This document shows positions 28,405-36,739 of a DNA stretch of 64,000 nt, in pieces. Under the pieces are notes generated by a model. The model saw only the letters and a program-made list of their open reading frames with translations. It was not told the DNA's origin and did not search any database. The translations under genes were made by a program, and so were the position numbers. Source of the DNA: Gallaecimonas sp. GXIMD4217. Lineage in GTDB: Bacteria; Pseudomonadota; Gammaproteobacteria; Enterobacterales; Gallaecimonadaceae. How positions within the stretch are numbered: the stretch's first letter is position 1; every line of letters begins with the position of its first letter. The DNA lies in contig NZ_CP149925.1 in NCBI RefSeq assembly GCF_038087665.1, positions 1,736,870 to 1,800,869 of the forward strand. The letters are read 5' to 3'.

Positions 28405-29495
28405 TCGTCTCTCTGGTATGGAATGCGGATATTAACGGTCAGGCCCTGGGGCTGGCGAGGTGTCAGGGTGAAGGCGTGGTCCTCGCCATAGAGGGTGGAG
28501 AGCCGCTCCCGGGTGTTGACCAGGCCAACGCCGGTGCTGCCGCTCTTACCCTGCCCCAAACCGGGCCCGTCATCAGAGATTTCCAACAACAAATCTGTAC
28601 CAAAGCGCCGGGCAGAAATCCAGATGCCGCCGCCCCGTTCATTGCAGGCCGCGCCGTACTTGATGGCATTTTCAATGAGCGGCTGCAGGATCAGCGACGG
28701 CACCAGGGCGTCCTTGACGTCATCCTCTATCTGCCAGTGCACCTTGAGCCTGTCCACGAAGCGCACCTCCTCTATGGCCAGGTACTTCTCCATGGCCCTC
28801 ACCTCCTGGCACAAGGGCACCTTGCGGATGGGATCAGTCTCCAGGGAATAGCGCAGGAACTCGGCCAGGCCCGTCACCATGCGGTTGGCGGTGTCGGTTT
28901 CCTTGACCATCACCAGGGTGGAGATGGCGTTGAGGGTGTTGAACAGGAAATGGGGATTGAGCTGGTAGCGCAGCGCCTTGAGCTGGGCCTGCTGGGCGGC
29001 ATTGGTGGCCTTGAGGGCCTTTTCGTTGAGCAGCTGCAGCATGCGGTAGTACTTGATGCCGAAATAAAGGCCGCTCCAGGCGGCCAGGGTCGGCACCGCC
29101 GCCACCACGTAGCCGTAATAGCCGCTCCAGTTGTCCGGGGCCTTCTCCGGATAGAGCACCTGGAAGTAGAAGGCGTTGCGCAGCATCTGCCAGAGGATGC
29201 CGTCGGCCAGTATGGCCAGGGCCGCCAGCAGGAAGATGGTGACCGGCTTGAAGTTCCAGATCCGCTGGTACACGTAGCGCAGCGGCACCGAGCAGACGAA
29301 GCCGGTCAGGGTCATGAACAGGATATGGACCCAGTAGTTGCTGGTGGCGCCGGCCAGCTGGGAGCTGAGCCAGAACAGGCCGCCGTAGCCGGCCCAGCCC
29401 AGGGTGTGCAGTATCCAGAAGAAGCGGTTGTGGCCCTGGCCAAAGAGGGCCTGGCCGATGCGGCGGTTACGGCTTGCGGCCTGGGTAACATTCAT
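28401..29495 (-). CDS. LytS/AlgZ-type sensor histidine kinase
   Basis: A 364-residue membrane kinase. There are four hydrophobic segments in residues 25-150, then a coiled linker. The His_kinase domain has LRYQLNPHFLFN (H182), and the ATPase domain has NAIKYG, ISDDGPGLG and GVGLVNTRERL. No extracytoplasmic sensor domain is visible, so the signal is probably sensed in or near the membrane. It overlaps the response regulator (4 bp) and the preceding DUF962 gene (4 bp), which points to one transcript. Confidence 0.9.
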   Translation of the reverse strand: MNVTQAASRNRRIGQALFGQGHNRFFWILHTLGWAGYGGLFWLSSQLAGATSNYWVHILFMTLTGFVCSVPLRYVYQRIWNFKPVTIFLLAALAILADGILWQMLRNAFYFQVLYPEKAPDNWSGYYGYVVAAVPTLAAWSGLYFGIKYYRMLQLLNEKALKATNAAQQAQLKALRYQLNPHFLFNTLNAISTLVMVKETDTANRMVTGLAEFLRYSLETDPIRKVPLCQEVRAMEKYLAIEEVRFVDRLKVHWQIEDDVKDALVPSLILQPLIENAIKYGAACNERGGGIWISARRFGTDLLLEISDDGPGLGQGKSGSTGVGLVNTRERLSTLYGEDHAFTLTPRQPQGLTVNIRIPYQRDE

Positions 29496-29929
29496 TTACG
29501 ACGGAATTCCTTGAGCACCCAGGCCGGGCCTATGAGCAGAAAGCCCAGATCCTGGAAGAAGGAGGGCCGCTTGCCCTCGATGTGGTGGCCGACGAACTGG
29601 GCTATCCAGGCCAGCACGAAGAGGCCGGCGGCCAGGGCCCAGAGCGGCAGGTACAGGGCCAGTAGTTTCCCCAGCAGCCAGCAGGCGCCGCTGAAGGCGG
29701 TCATGCCCAGGCCCAGGCCCGGCTCCAGCCGGAAGTAGAACGCCAGCACAGGCAGCAATGCCACCAGCGCCCAGTCCAAAGGCGCCAGCCAGGCCGGCAC
29801 CGGCAGGCTCATGATCAGGGCGATGACGGTGAAGTAGATCACCGGCACGGCGATGAAGTGGATACGCTTGTTGACGGGGTTCTGGTGGCTCTCGCCGTAG
29901 AGGGAGAACCAGGTCGCCAGATCACGCAT
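29492..29929 (-). CDS. DUF962 (Mpo1-like) membrane protein
   Basis: A 145-residue membrane protein with four hydrophobic segments. The family features are NPVNKRIHFIAVPVI near the N-terminus and QFVGHHIEGKRPSFFQD in the second half; both contain the histidines conserved in the yeast dioxygenase Mpo1. Mpo1 oxidises 2-hydroxy fatty acids; whether bacterial members do so is unknown. It starts 30 bp after the phosphotransferase gene and overlaps the kinase gene by 4 bp. Confidence 0.85.
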   Translation of the reverse strand: MRDLATWFSLYGESHQNPVNKRIHFIAVPVIYFTVIALIMSLPVPAWLAPLDWALVALLPVLAFYFRLEPGLGLGMTAFSGACWLLGKLLALYLPLWALAAGLFVLAWIAQFVGHHIEGKRPSFFQDLGFLLIGPAWVLKEFRRK

Positions 29930-29959
29930 GTTTGCTCCCTGTGGGCCTTTTCCCTGAGG

Positions 29960-30721
29960 TTAAAGAGCCTGGCCCAGGGCGGCAAGGCGGCGCTGCCACT
30001 TTACGCGATAGTCGGCTGCCCGCTCAGGATGGACCGCCAGGCACCACAGCTCGCAGAGATGGGCATAGATGGCCTCCATGGCCATGAGCCGGCGCAGATC
30101 CAGCCGCTGGCCGGTCAAGGCCCGCCAGCGCTCGGCCAGCAGCGTCCTGTCCAGCTCGTGGGTCACCAGTACCCCGGCAAGATCGTAGTAGGGGTCGGCC
30201 AGGCTGGCGTATTCCCAGTCGATCAGCCACAGCCGCCGGCCCTGCCAAAGGCAGTTTTCCGGCACCAGATCCACATGGGTCGGCACCAGCGGCATCGGCG
30301 TTGCGGCGATAAGCCCATAGGCGGCGACCGGGCCGGGTTCCGCCCCCATCAGCCTGGCCCTGGCCGGCAAGTCCAGCACCGGCAACGCCAGCTCGGCCCC
30401 CTGCAATGCCCGGATATGGCCCAGCAGGGCATCCAGGCCCTGTGCCGTGGCCGGGCCCGTGGCGCCATCCACATGGGCCGACAGGCTCCAGTCCCCCTGC
30501 TGCCACAGCAGTGGCGGGCTGATCCCCTGCCCCGCCGCCCAGCGCCAGGCGCGCTGCTCGGCGCCGCGGTCGATGCCCAGGCTGTGATCCGGGTTGGCCA
30601 GGCGCAACACCGCCTTGTGGCCGGCGCTTTCCAGCAGCCACTGGCGGTTGGTCAGCCCTTCCAGCTCCCGGATGGCGTCTGACTGGCGCCAGGGCGCCGG
30701 CAGCTCAGCGGGCAACCGCAA
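29960..30721 (-). CDS. Phosphotransferase, probable thiamine kinase
   Basis: A 253-residue APH/choline-kinase-fold enzyme. The catalytic loop reads THVDLVPENCLW (family HxDxxxxN) and the metal-binding motif LIDWEYA. The family includes aminoglycoside, choline and thiamine kinases. The neighbours (PnuT-like carrier, YkoF-like thiamine-binding protein, TPP riboswitch) make thiamine the likely substrate, so imported thiamine would be trapped as thiamine phosphate. It overlaps the PnuT-like gene by 17 bp. The substrate is inferred from context. Confidence 0.82.
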   Translation of the reverse strand: MRLPAELPAPWRQSDAIRELEGLTNRQWLLESAGHKAVLRLANPDHSLGIDRGAEQRAWRWAAGQGISPPLLWQQGDWSLSAHVDGATGPATAQGLDALLGHIRALQGAELALPVLDLPARARLMGAEPGPVAAYGLIAATPMPLVPTHVDLVPENCLWQGRRLWLIDWEYASLADPYYDLAGVLVTHELDRTLLAERWRALTGQRLDLRRLMAMEAIYAHLCELWCLAVHPERAADYRVKWQRRLAALGQAL

Positions 30722-31304
30722 GGCGCCGCCAGCTCAGGTAGCCCAGGGTCGCCATCACCACATAGGCCACGAACAGGGCCGCGGTCATGGCCAGCTCCTT
30801 CTGGGCGTACAGCCAGATGGAGACGGCGTCGATGACGATCCAGTACAGCCAGTTCTCCAGCACCTTCTGGGTCACCAGCCAGGTGGTCATCACCGCGAAG
30901 CAGGTGGTGGCCGCGTCCAGGTAGGGATAGGAGGCGCTGGTGTAGCTGGCCATGAAGTGGCCCCAGGCCAGGGACGCCACCACGCCCACGGCGATGAAGG
31001 CGCCGTGCCACCACAGCGGCCGGGTGGTGATGGGCAGGGTCCGGTTGGCCCGGCCCTGACGCCAGCTCCACCAGCCGTAGAAGGCCATGGCCATGTAGTA
31101 GAGGTTGAGCAGCGACTCCGACAGCAGCGCCACGTCGTAGAAGAGCACCACGTAGATCAGGGTCGAGCCCAGGGCCGCCGGCCAGCACCACTGGCTCTGG
31201 CGCATGGCCAGCACCAGGTAGGCAATGGCCAGCAGCACCGCCAGCAGCTCCCAGAAACCGGTGGCCAGCAGCTGGCGCTGGGCCTCAAGCAGGAACTCAG
31301 TCAT
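30705..31304 (-). CDS. pnuT: PnuC-family transporter, probably thiamine (PnuT-like)
   Basis: A 199-residue membrane protein with seven or so hydrophobic segments. It has the PnuC-family blocks ESLLNLYYMAMAFYGWWSW and NWLYWIVIDAVSIWLY. PnuC proteins facilitate uptake of nicotinamide riboside, and PnuT proteins that of thiamine. The riboswitch-controlled cluster and the following kinase point to thiamine. It overlaps the YkoF-like gene by 8 bp. As a facilitator it relies on phosphorylation of its substrate inside the cell, which fits the downstream kinase. Confidence 0.88.
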   Translation of the reverse strand: MTEFLLEAQRQLLATGFWELLAVLLAIAYLVLAMRQSQWCWPAALGSTLIYVVLFYDVALLSESLLNLYYMAMAFYGWWSWRQGRANRTLPITTRPLWWHGAFIAVGVVASLAWGHFMASYTSASYPYLDAATTCFAVMTTWLVTQKVLENWLYWIVIDAVSIWLYAQKELAMTAALFVAYVVMATLGYLSWRRLAVAR

Positions 31305-31551
31305 CCCTGGGCCCCAGATCGCCGCCCAGGAACTTGCAGACGAAGGCCGCCTTGCCTTCCCTGTGGCTGATCTCCATCTCCCTGGCCAGCACCGCCATCA
31401 CCTCCTGGTAGGGGCCGAACACCTGGGTGCTCATGGTGTTGGTGAGCACCCGCAGGCTCGGGTGCTGGTTGAGGCGGTCGATGAAATCCCGGATCGGCGG
31501 TATGTAGTCCGACTCCAGGGGGTACATGCTGATCTCGACGGACAGCTCCAT
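31297..31551 (-). CDS. YkoF-like thiamine-binding protein
   Basis: An 84-residue single-domain protein resembling the MTH1187/YkoF thiamine-binding fold, with MELSVEISMYPLESDY at the start and TNTMSTQVFGPYQEVM in the middle. YkoF binds thiamine or its pyrimidine moiety. I start at ATG 31549-31551, 10 bp after the receptor gene; a longer frame upstream overlaps the receptor and is unrelated. Its place between receptor and inner-membrane carrier suggests a role in thiamine handling, possibly cytoplasmic since no signal peptide is present. Confidence 0.8.
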   Translation of the reverse strand: MELSVEISMYPLESDYIPPIRDFIDRLNQHPSLRVLTNTMSTQVFGPYQEVMAVLAREMEISHREGKAAFVCKFLGGDLGPRDD

Positions 31552-31561
31552 CTGGTGCTCC

Positions 31562-33628
31562 TTAGAAACGGTAGGTGCCGCTGATGCCGACCTCGCGGCC
31601 ATCGCCCAGCTGCCAGTAAGGCTCCACGGCATAGCTCTTGGCCGGATCGTTGCCGAAGCCGCCGAAGCCGCGCACGGCGTAGTCGCGGTCGAACAGGTTC
31701 TTGCCGTAGAGGCTGAGCTCCCAGTTACCCTGCTGCCAGTTCAGGGCCGCGTGCCAGAGGGCGTAGCTCCAGCTGCGCTCGTCGTGGGAGTCGGAGAAGT
31801 AGAAGCCGTCGCGGCCCTCGGACTCCAGGCGCAGGCTCAGGGCGTCGTTGAACTGCCAGGTGGCGGCCAGGTGGTACTGCCAGTTGGGGGCATGGGCCTG
31901 ATCGCGGCCGTCCAGGCGCTCGCCGGCGGCGTTGGTGAAGTCCTTGTATTCGGTTTCCAGCCAGCCCAGCACGGCGGACAGGGTCAACTGCTCCGTGGCC
32001 CGCCAGTCCCCTTCCAGCTCCAGGCCGTAGTTGCGGCCGGAAGCGGCATTGCCCCAGTAGTCCACGAACTCGGTGGAGCCGTCGTCGCGGGTCTGGGTGT
32101 AGCCGCTCTTGACCTGCATGTCGTCACGCCACATGTGGAAGGCGGTCAGCTGCAGGCGCAGGTCGCCGCCGACCAGCCACTTCATGCCCGCTTCCAGGTT
32201 GACCAGGGTCTCGGTGTCGAAGGTGCGCAGTTCGCTGGGCAGGGAGCCCTCGATGTTGAAACCGCCGGGCTTGTAGCCACGGGACAGGCCCACGAAGTAG
32301 AGGCGGTCGCCGGCGTCGTAGCCCAGGTTGAGGTTGGCGCCCCAGAGATCTTCGGACGGCGAGAAGGTGACGCCGTTGGAATCGACGTACTCCGCCTCCC
32401 AGCGCTCCAGGCGCAGGCCGGTGGTCAGGCGCCAGTTGCCGATGGGGGTGTCCAGCTGGCCGTAGACGGCGCGGTAGTCGTTGTCGAAGACGCTGAAGAA
32501 GTCGGCGTCCAGCCAGGTGTACTGGCGCTGCAGTTTGTCGTCGGTCCAGCGGCCGTACAGGCCCAGCACCCAGTCGCTGTCGCCAAGGCGGCTATCCGGC
32601 TTGGACAGCAGGCGCAGATCCAGGTTGCGGCTTTCCTTGTCGCGCAGGTAGCGGTCGAAGCCGCTGTAGTCGCCCCAGGGGCAGTCGCGGCTCTGGCAGT
32701 AGCCGGGGTTTGACCAGTCCTCGTCGTAGAAATACTCCAGGTCGCTGTCGGCGCGGCTGGCGGTCAGCTCGACCTTGGCGAAGGGCAGGCCGTCGAAATG
32801 GGCGCGGATGCCGAGGCCGTCGGACTGCTGCTTGTCGCCACCGGGCTGGTCGGACAGGGTGGTGCGGCTGTTGTCGAAGCTGAAGGCGTCATAGCCGTTG
32901 TCCACGTCCAGGGTCAGGCCCAGCAGCTCCAGGCGCAGCTCGTCGCTGGCCTGCCAGGCCAGCTTCAGGCGGGCGGCACTTTCGTCCTTGGTCTGGGTCG
33001 GCTTGTCCAGGAAGGCGTTGTGGTTGAAGCCGTCGGACGCGAACTTGGAGGCGGACAGGCGGGCGGAAAGGGTCTCGCTGCCGCCAGCCACGGCGCCCCT
33101 CAGCTGCCAGGTATCTTCGTTGGCCACCAGGGCCCCCACATGGCCCTCGAAGCCGGGCACCGGCTCACGGGTCTGGATGTTGACCATGCCGGCCAGGGCG
33201 TTGGCGCCGAAGCGGGTGCCCTGGGGGCCGCGGAACACTTCCACCTGCTGGATGTCGTGGATGACCCCGGCCAGGCCCAGGCCGGAGAAGTCGAAACCGT
33301 CCACCAGCAGGCCCACGGAGGGGTTCAGGGGCTGGGCGAATTCGCTGCGCTCGCCGATGCCGCGGATCTGGATGAAGCGGCCGCGGCTGGCGCCGGCGGA
33401 CAGGTTGACGTTGGGCACCAGCAGCAGGGCTTCTTCCAGGGCCCGGGTCTGGCGGGCCTCCAGTTCCTCGGCGGACAGCACGGTGACGCTTTCGCTCAAA
33501 TCCTGCAGGGCCAGCTGGCGGAAATCGCCGGTGACCAGGATGCGCTCGATGCTCTGATCGTCGGCCTGGGCGGGCGCCACGGCACTCAGGACGGCCAGGG
33601 CCAGGGTGGAGAGAACAGGCTTATTCAT
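31562..33628 (-). CDS. TonB-dependent receptor, probably for thiamine
   Basis: A 688-residue outer-membrane receptor. A signal peptide (about 1-22, ending APAQA) precedes a plug domain (about 35-150, with FIQIRGIGERSEF and VEVFRGPQGTRFGANALAG). A 22-strand barrel follows, ending in an aromatic C-terminus (GISGTYRF). Energy comes from TonB-ExbBD. The gene directly follows a TPP riboswitch and heads the thiamine transport genes, so its cargo should be thiamine or a derivative. Confidence 0.9.
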   Translation of the reverse strand: MNKPVLSTLALAVLSAVAPAQADDQSIERILVTGDFRQLALQDLSESVTVLSAEELEARQTRALEEALLLVPNVNLSAGASRGRFIQIRGIGERSEFAQPLNPSVGLLVDGFDFSGLGLAGVIHDIQQVEVFRGPQGTRFGANALAGMVNIQTREPVPGFEGHVGALVANEDTWQLRGAVAGGSETLSARLSASKFASDGFNHNAFLDKPTQTKDESAARLKLAWQASDELRLELLGLTLDVDNGYDAFSFDNSRTTLSDQPGGDKQQSDGLGIRAHFDGLPFAKVELTASRADSDLEYFYDEDWSNPGYCQSRDCPWGDYSGFDRYLRDKESRNLDLRLLSKPDSRLGDSDWVLGLYGRWTDDKLQRQYTWLDADFFSVFDNDYRAVYGQLDTPIGNWRLTTGLRLERWEAEYVDSNGVTFSPSEDLWGANLNLGYDAGDRLYFVGLSRGYKPGGFNIEGSLPSELRTFDTETLVNLEAGMKWLVGGDLRLQLTAFHMWRDDMQVKSGYTQTRDDGSTEFVDYWGNAASGRNYGLELEGDWRATEQLTLSAVLGWLETEYKDFTNAAGERLDGRDQAHAPNWQYHLAATWQFNDALSLRLESEGRDGFYFSDSHDERSWSYALWHAALNWQQGNWELSLYGKNLFDRDYAVRGFGGFGNDPAKSYAVEPYWQLGDGREVGISGTYRF

Positions 33629-33688
33629 TATGTATGGACCTCATCCAGCTGAGATCCGGTTATACGGCGGGCGTGTAGTGGCAGTACC

Positions 33689-33769
33689 ATTCCTACGCCG
33701 GTATGACCCGGATCAGGTTCTAAGGGTTTGCCGCGAACGGGCATCTCAGGCCTAAAAGGCCACCCCCTG
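33689..33769 (-). promoter_or_regulatory. TPP riboswitch (thi-box)
   Basis: Minus-strand aptamer with all conserved blocks: GGGGTGGCC at the 5' side, CTGAGATGCCCG, ACCC, then GAACCTGATCCGGGT and ACCGGCGTAGGAA. This is the thiamine pyrophosphate riboswitch. It lies about 60 bp upstream of the TonB-dependent receptor start and should shut the operon down when TPP is plentiful. I could not tell by eye whether it acts on transcription or translation. Confidence 0.95.
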
Positions 33770-33826
33770 GTAAAAAGTGCGCGCATTGTAACGCCGTGGC
33801 GGGCCGGTGTCAGCCCGCCTTGGCAC

Positions 33827-34177
33827 TCATCGGCTCAGCATGGGCCCCAGCGGCCGGCCACCGAGCAGGTGCAGGTGGATGTGGTAGACCTCCTGGCCGC
33901 CGTGGCGGTTGCAGTTCATCATCACCCGGTAGCCGTCCTCGGCGATGCCGGCGTCCTTGGCCAGCTTGGCGGCCACCGTCATCATCCGCCCCAGTACCAG
34001 TTCGTGCTCGGTTGTGGCGTCGTTGAGGGTGGCTATTTGCTCGTTGGGCACGATCAGCACATGGGTGGGGGCCTTGGGATGGATGTCGGCGAAGGCGGTG
34101 ACCAGCTCGTCCTGGTAGAGGAGTTCGGTGGGGATCTCCTGGCGGATGATTTTCGAGAAGATGGTTTCCTCGGCCAT
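33827..34177 (-). CDS. hinT: HIT-family purine nucleoside phosphoramidase
   Basis: A 116-residue HinT protein. It opens with [14 protein letters not shown] and ends with the histidine triad HIHLHLLGG. It hydrolyses AMP-lysine-type phosphoramidates and is often a regulator of amino acid use. I start at ATG 34175-34177, which has an AGGAG ribosome binding site nine bases upstream. It is divergent from the M61 peptidase gene and precedes the TPP riboswitch cluster. Confidence 0.92.
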   Translation of the reverse strand: MAEETIFSKIIRQEIPTELLYQDELVTAFADIHPKAPTHVLIVPNEQIATLNDATTEHELVLGRMMTVAAKLAKDAGIAEDGYRVMMNCNRHGGQEVYHIHLHLLGGRPLGPMLSR

Positions 34178-34245
34178 GGCAATGCTCCTTATTGATTCTC
34201 TGAGCCATGGTAGACTCATGGCAAAGTCATTGAAAGATATAGCCC

Positions 34246-36006
34246 ATGTCGATCCATTACCACATCAGGCCCGCTTCCCTGCAGCGCCACCTGTTCGAAG
34301 TCACCCTGACCATAGGCCGGCCGGATCCGGCCGGCCAGGGGTTGTGGCTGCCGAACTGGATCCCCGGCTCCTACCTCATTCGCGACTTCGCCAAGCACAT
34401 CGTCACCATGAGGGCCCTGGACAGGGACGACAACGAGGTGGCCGTGACCAAGACCGCCAAGCATCGCTGGCAGCTGGCCCCCTGTGACGGCCCCGTGCGG
34501 GTGATCTACGAAGTCTACGCCTGGGATCTGTCGGTGCGCGGCGCCCACCTGGATCAGGGCCACGGCTTCTTCAACGGCACCTCCACCTTCCTGGCCGTGG
34601 CAGGCCAGGAGGCGGAGCCGGTACGGCTGACCGTCACCGCCAACGACGAGGCCCCCCACTGGCAGCTGGCCACCGCCCTGGAGCGGCTGACAGGCCCGGA
34701 CTGGGGCTTCGGCGACTTCGCCGCCGACGACTACGACGCCCTCATCGATCACCCGGTGGAAATGGGTGATTTCGACCTCATCGAATTCGAGGCCTGCGGC
34801 ATCCCCCACGCCCTGGTGCTGACCGGCCGCCACTACGGCGACCAGGCCAGGCTGGCCAAGGATCTCAGCAGGCTGTGCGCGGCGCAGATCCGCTTCTTCG
34901 GCGAGCCGGCCCCCTTCGACCGCTACCTGTTCCTGACCCAGGTGGTGGGCGACGGTTTCGGCGGCCTGGAGCACCGCAATTCCACGGCGCTGATGATCAG
35001 CCGCCACTGCCTGGAAGGGGACGGCAGCGACTACCAGGATTTCCTGGCCCTGTGCAGCCACGAGTACTTCCACAGCTGGAACGTCAAGCGCATCAAGCCG
35101 GCCGCCTTCATTCCCTACTCCCTGGATGCGGAAAGCCATACCGAACAGCTGTGGGCCTACGAGGGGATCACCTCCTACTATGACGATCTCTTCCTGCACA
35201 AGGCGGGGCTTGTCAGCGCCGAGCAGTACCTGGATCGCCTGGCCGCCACCCTGACCCGGGTCCAGCGCGGCGCCGGCCGCTTCAAGCAGACGGTGACCCA
35301 GTCCAGCTTCGACGCCTGGACCCGTTTCTACCAGCAGGACGAGAACGCCCCCAACGCCATCGTCAGCTACTACACCAAGGGCGCCCTGGTGGCCCTGGCC
35401 CTGGATCTGACCCTGAGGCTGCGCACCGAAAACGGCGCCAGCCTGGACCAGCTCATGGTCCGGCTCTGGGAGGAATTCGGGGTGGAGGGGATCGGCACCG
35501 AGGACGACAGCCACCGTACCCTGGCCGAGCAGCTGGCCGGCTCGGATCTGGACGAGTTCTTCGAGCTGGCCCTGTACAGCACCCAGGATCTGCCCCTGGC
35601 GCCGCTGCTGGCTGCCTTCGGCGTCAAGCTGGACTGGCTGCCCGGCGCCGGCGAAACCGACAAGGGCGGCGAGCCGGGCAAGCAGCGCCCCGAGCGGCTG
35701 ACCCTGGGCATTCGGACCAGGGCGGAAAACGGCGGCCTCAAGGTGGTCAACGTCTTCCACGGTGGCGCCGCCGACCGGGCCGGCATTGCCGCCGGCGATC
35801 AGCTGGTCGCCCTTGACGGCCTGAAGATCCTGCCCGGCAAGCTGGAGCAGATGGTCCAGCGCATCGGCCAGCGCCCCGCCGAGCTGCACGCCTTTCGCCG
35901 CGACGAGCTGCTGACCTTCGAAGTAAGCCCCCTGCCCGCCCCCAGGGACACGGCGGTGCTGACCATCACCGAGCCGGAGCGGCTACAGGGCTGGCTCAGG
36001 CCCTGA
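34246..36006 (+). CDS. M61-family metallopeptidase with PDZ domain
   Basis: A 586-residue peptidase of the M61 (glycyl aminopeptidase) family. The N-terminal beta domain opens with [16 protein letters not shown]. The zinc motif [10 protein letters not shown] lies near residue 272, followed by the downstream glutamate in [14 protein letters not shown] domain lies at about 490-565 ([17 protein letters not shown]). There is no signal peptide, so it is presumably cytoplasmic. Family members cleave N-terminal Gly or Ala from peptides. It ends in its own terminator. Confidence 0.9.
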   Translation: MSIHYHIRPASLQRHLFEVTLTIGRPDPAGQGLWLPNWIPGSYLIRDFAKHIVTMRALDRDDNEVAVTKTAKHRWQLAPCDGPVRVIYEVYAWDLSVRGAHLDQGHGFFNGTSTFLAVAGQEAEPVRLTVTANDEAPHWQLATALERLTGPDWGFGDFAADDYDALIDHPVEMGDFDLIEFEACGIPHALVLTGRHYGDQARLAKDLSRLCAAQIRFFGEPAPFDRYLFLTQVVGDGFGGLEHRNSTALMISRHCLEGDGSDYQDFLALCSHEYFHSWNVKRIKPAAFIPYSLDAESHTEQLWAYEGITSYYDDLFLHKAGLVSAEQYLDRLAATLTRVQRGAGRFKQTVTQSSFDAWTRFYQQDENAPNAIVSYYTKGALVALALDLTLRLRTENGASLDQLMVRLWEEFGVEGIGTEDDSHRTLAEQLAGSDLDEFFELALYSTQDLPLAPLLAAFGVKLDWLPGAGETDKGGEPGKQRPERLTLGIRTRAENGGLKVVNVFHGGAADRAGIAAGDQLVALDGLKILPGKLEQMVQRIGQRPAELHAFRRDELLTFEVSPLPAPRDTAVLTITEPERLQGWLRP

Positions 36007-36008
36007 AC

Positions 36009-36037
36009 GAAAAAAGCGGCCCCAGGGCCGCTTTTTT
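36009..36037 (+). terminator. Terminator of the M61 gene
   Basis: AAGCGGCCC/GGGCCGCTT stem with A run before and T run after. It can work in both directions and lies between convergent genes. Confidence 0.9.
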
Positions 36038-36055
36038 GATGCCGGATTAACGCAC

Positions 36056-36628
36056 TCAGGCCTTCTTCAGGTAGGCCGCCACCAGCACGATCTGCACGCC
36101 GTTGACCTTGCCTTCGACATGCTTGGGGTTGTTGGTCAGGTTGATGTTCTTGACCAGGGTGCCGCGCTTGGCGGTGAAGCCGCCGCCCTTGACCTCGAGA
36201 TCCTTGATCAGGGTAACGGCATCGCCGGCCTGCAGGCGGGCACCGTTGCTGTCCAGGGTCGGCTCGGCGTCGTCGTCTTCATCGACCAGGCCGGCCTCGG
36301 CCCACTTCTGGGTTTCTTCGTCCAGGTACAGCATGTCCAGCAGATCCTGGGCCCAGGTCTCGGAGGACAGGCGCTTGAGCTGGCGCCAGGCCATGACCTG
36401 CACCGCCGGCACCTGGCTCCACATGCTGTCGTTGAGGCAGCGCCAGTGGTTCACGTCGACGGTCTCGGGGTTGTCTAGCTGACCCTGGCAGCTGGTGCAC
36501 AGCAGCACGCAGTCGTCGGCACTGTTGCCGGCGGCCGGGGCCACAGTGTAGGGGCTGAGGTTGTCCTGGGCGCCGCACAGCTCGCACTGGCCGCCGGCCC
36601 TGTCCTTCAGTTGGTTTTCGATGCTCAT
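36056..36628 (-). CDS. YjdM/PhnA-like zinc-ribbon protein, extended
   Basis: A 190-residue protein. The N-terminal part (1-50) has two CxxC pairs (CELCGAQ and LCTSCQG). The C-terminal part (about 118-190) is the PhnA/YjdM domain with GDAVTLIKDLEVKGGG and LTNNPKHVEGKVNG. E. coli YjdM is shorter (about 111 residues). Here a helical segment of some 60 residues with tryptophans separates the two parts. The old link to phosphonate use is not supported for this family. I prefer the second of two near starts because of the CAGGA spacing. Confidence 0.85.
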   Translation of the reverse strand: MSIENQLKDRAGGQCELCGAQDNLSPYTVAPAAGNSADDCVLLCTSCQGQLDNPETVDVNHWRCLNDSMWSQVPAVQVMAWRQLKRLSSETWAQDLLDMLYLDEETQKWAEAGLVDEDDDAEPTLDSNGARLQAGDAVTLIKDLEVKGGGFTAKRGTLVKNINLTNNPKHVEGKVNGVQIVLVAAYLKKA

Positions 36629-36696
36629 GTCCATTCCTGGCCGGGAAAAAAGTGCGCGGACTATAGCACAAATGCCCGCACCCTTGCTGGGGTCAT

Positions 36697-36724
36697 GAAA
36701 AAGGGCGGCCTTGGCCGCCCTTTG
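36697..36724 (-). terminator. Terminator of the PhoD gene
   Basis: AAGGGCGGCC/GGCCGCCCTT stem with a 2-nt centre and flanking T run on the minus strand, 15 bp beyond the stop codon. Confidence 0.85.
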
Positions 36725-36739
36725 CTACCCATCCAGGCC

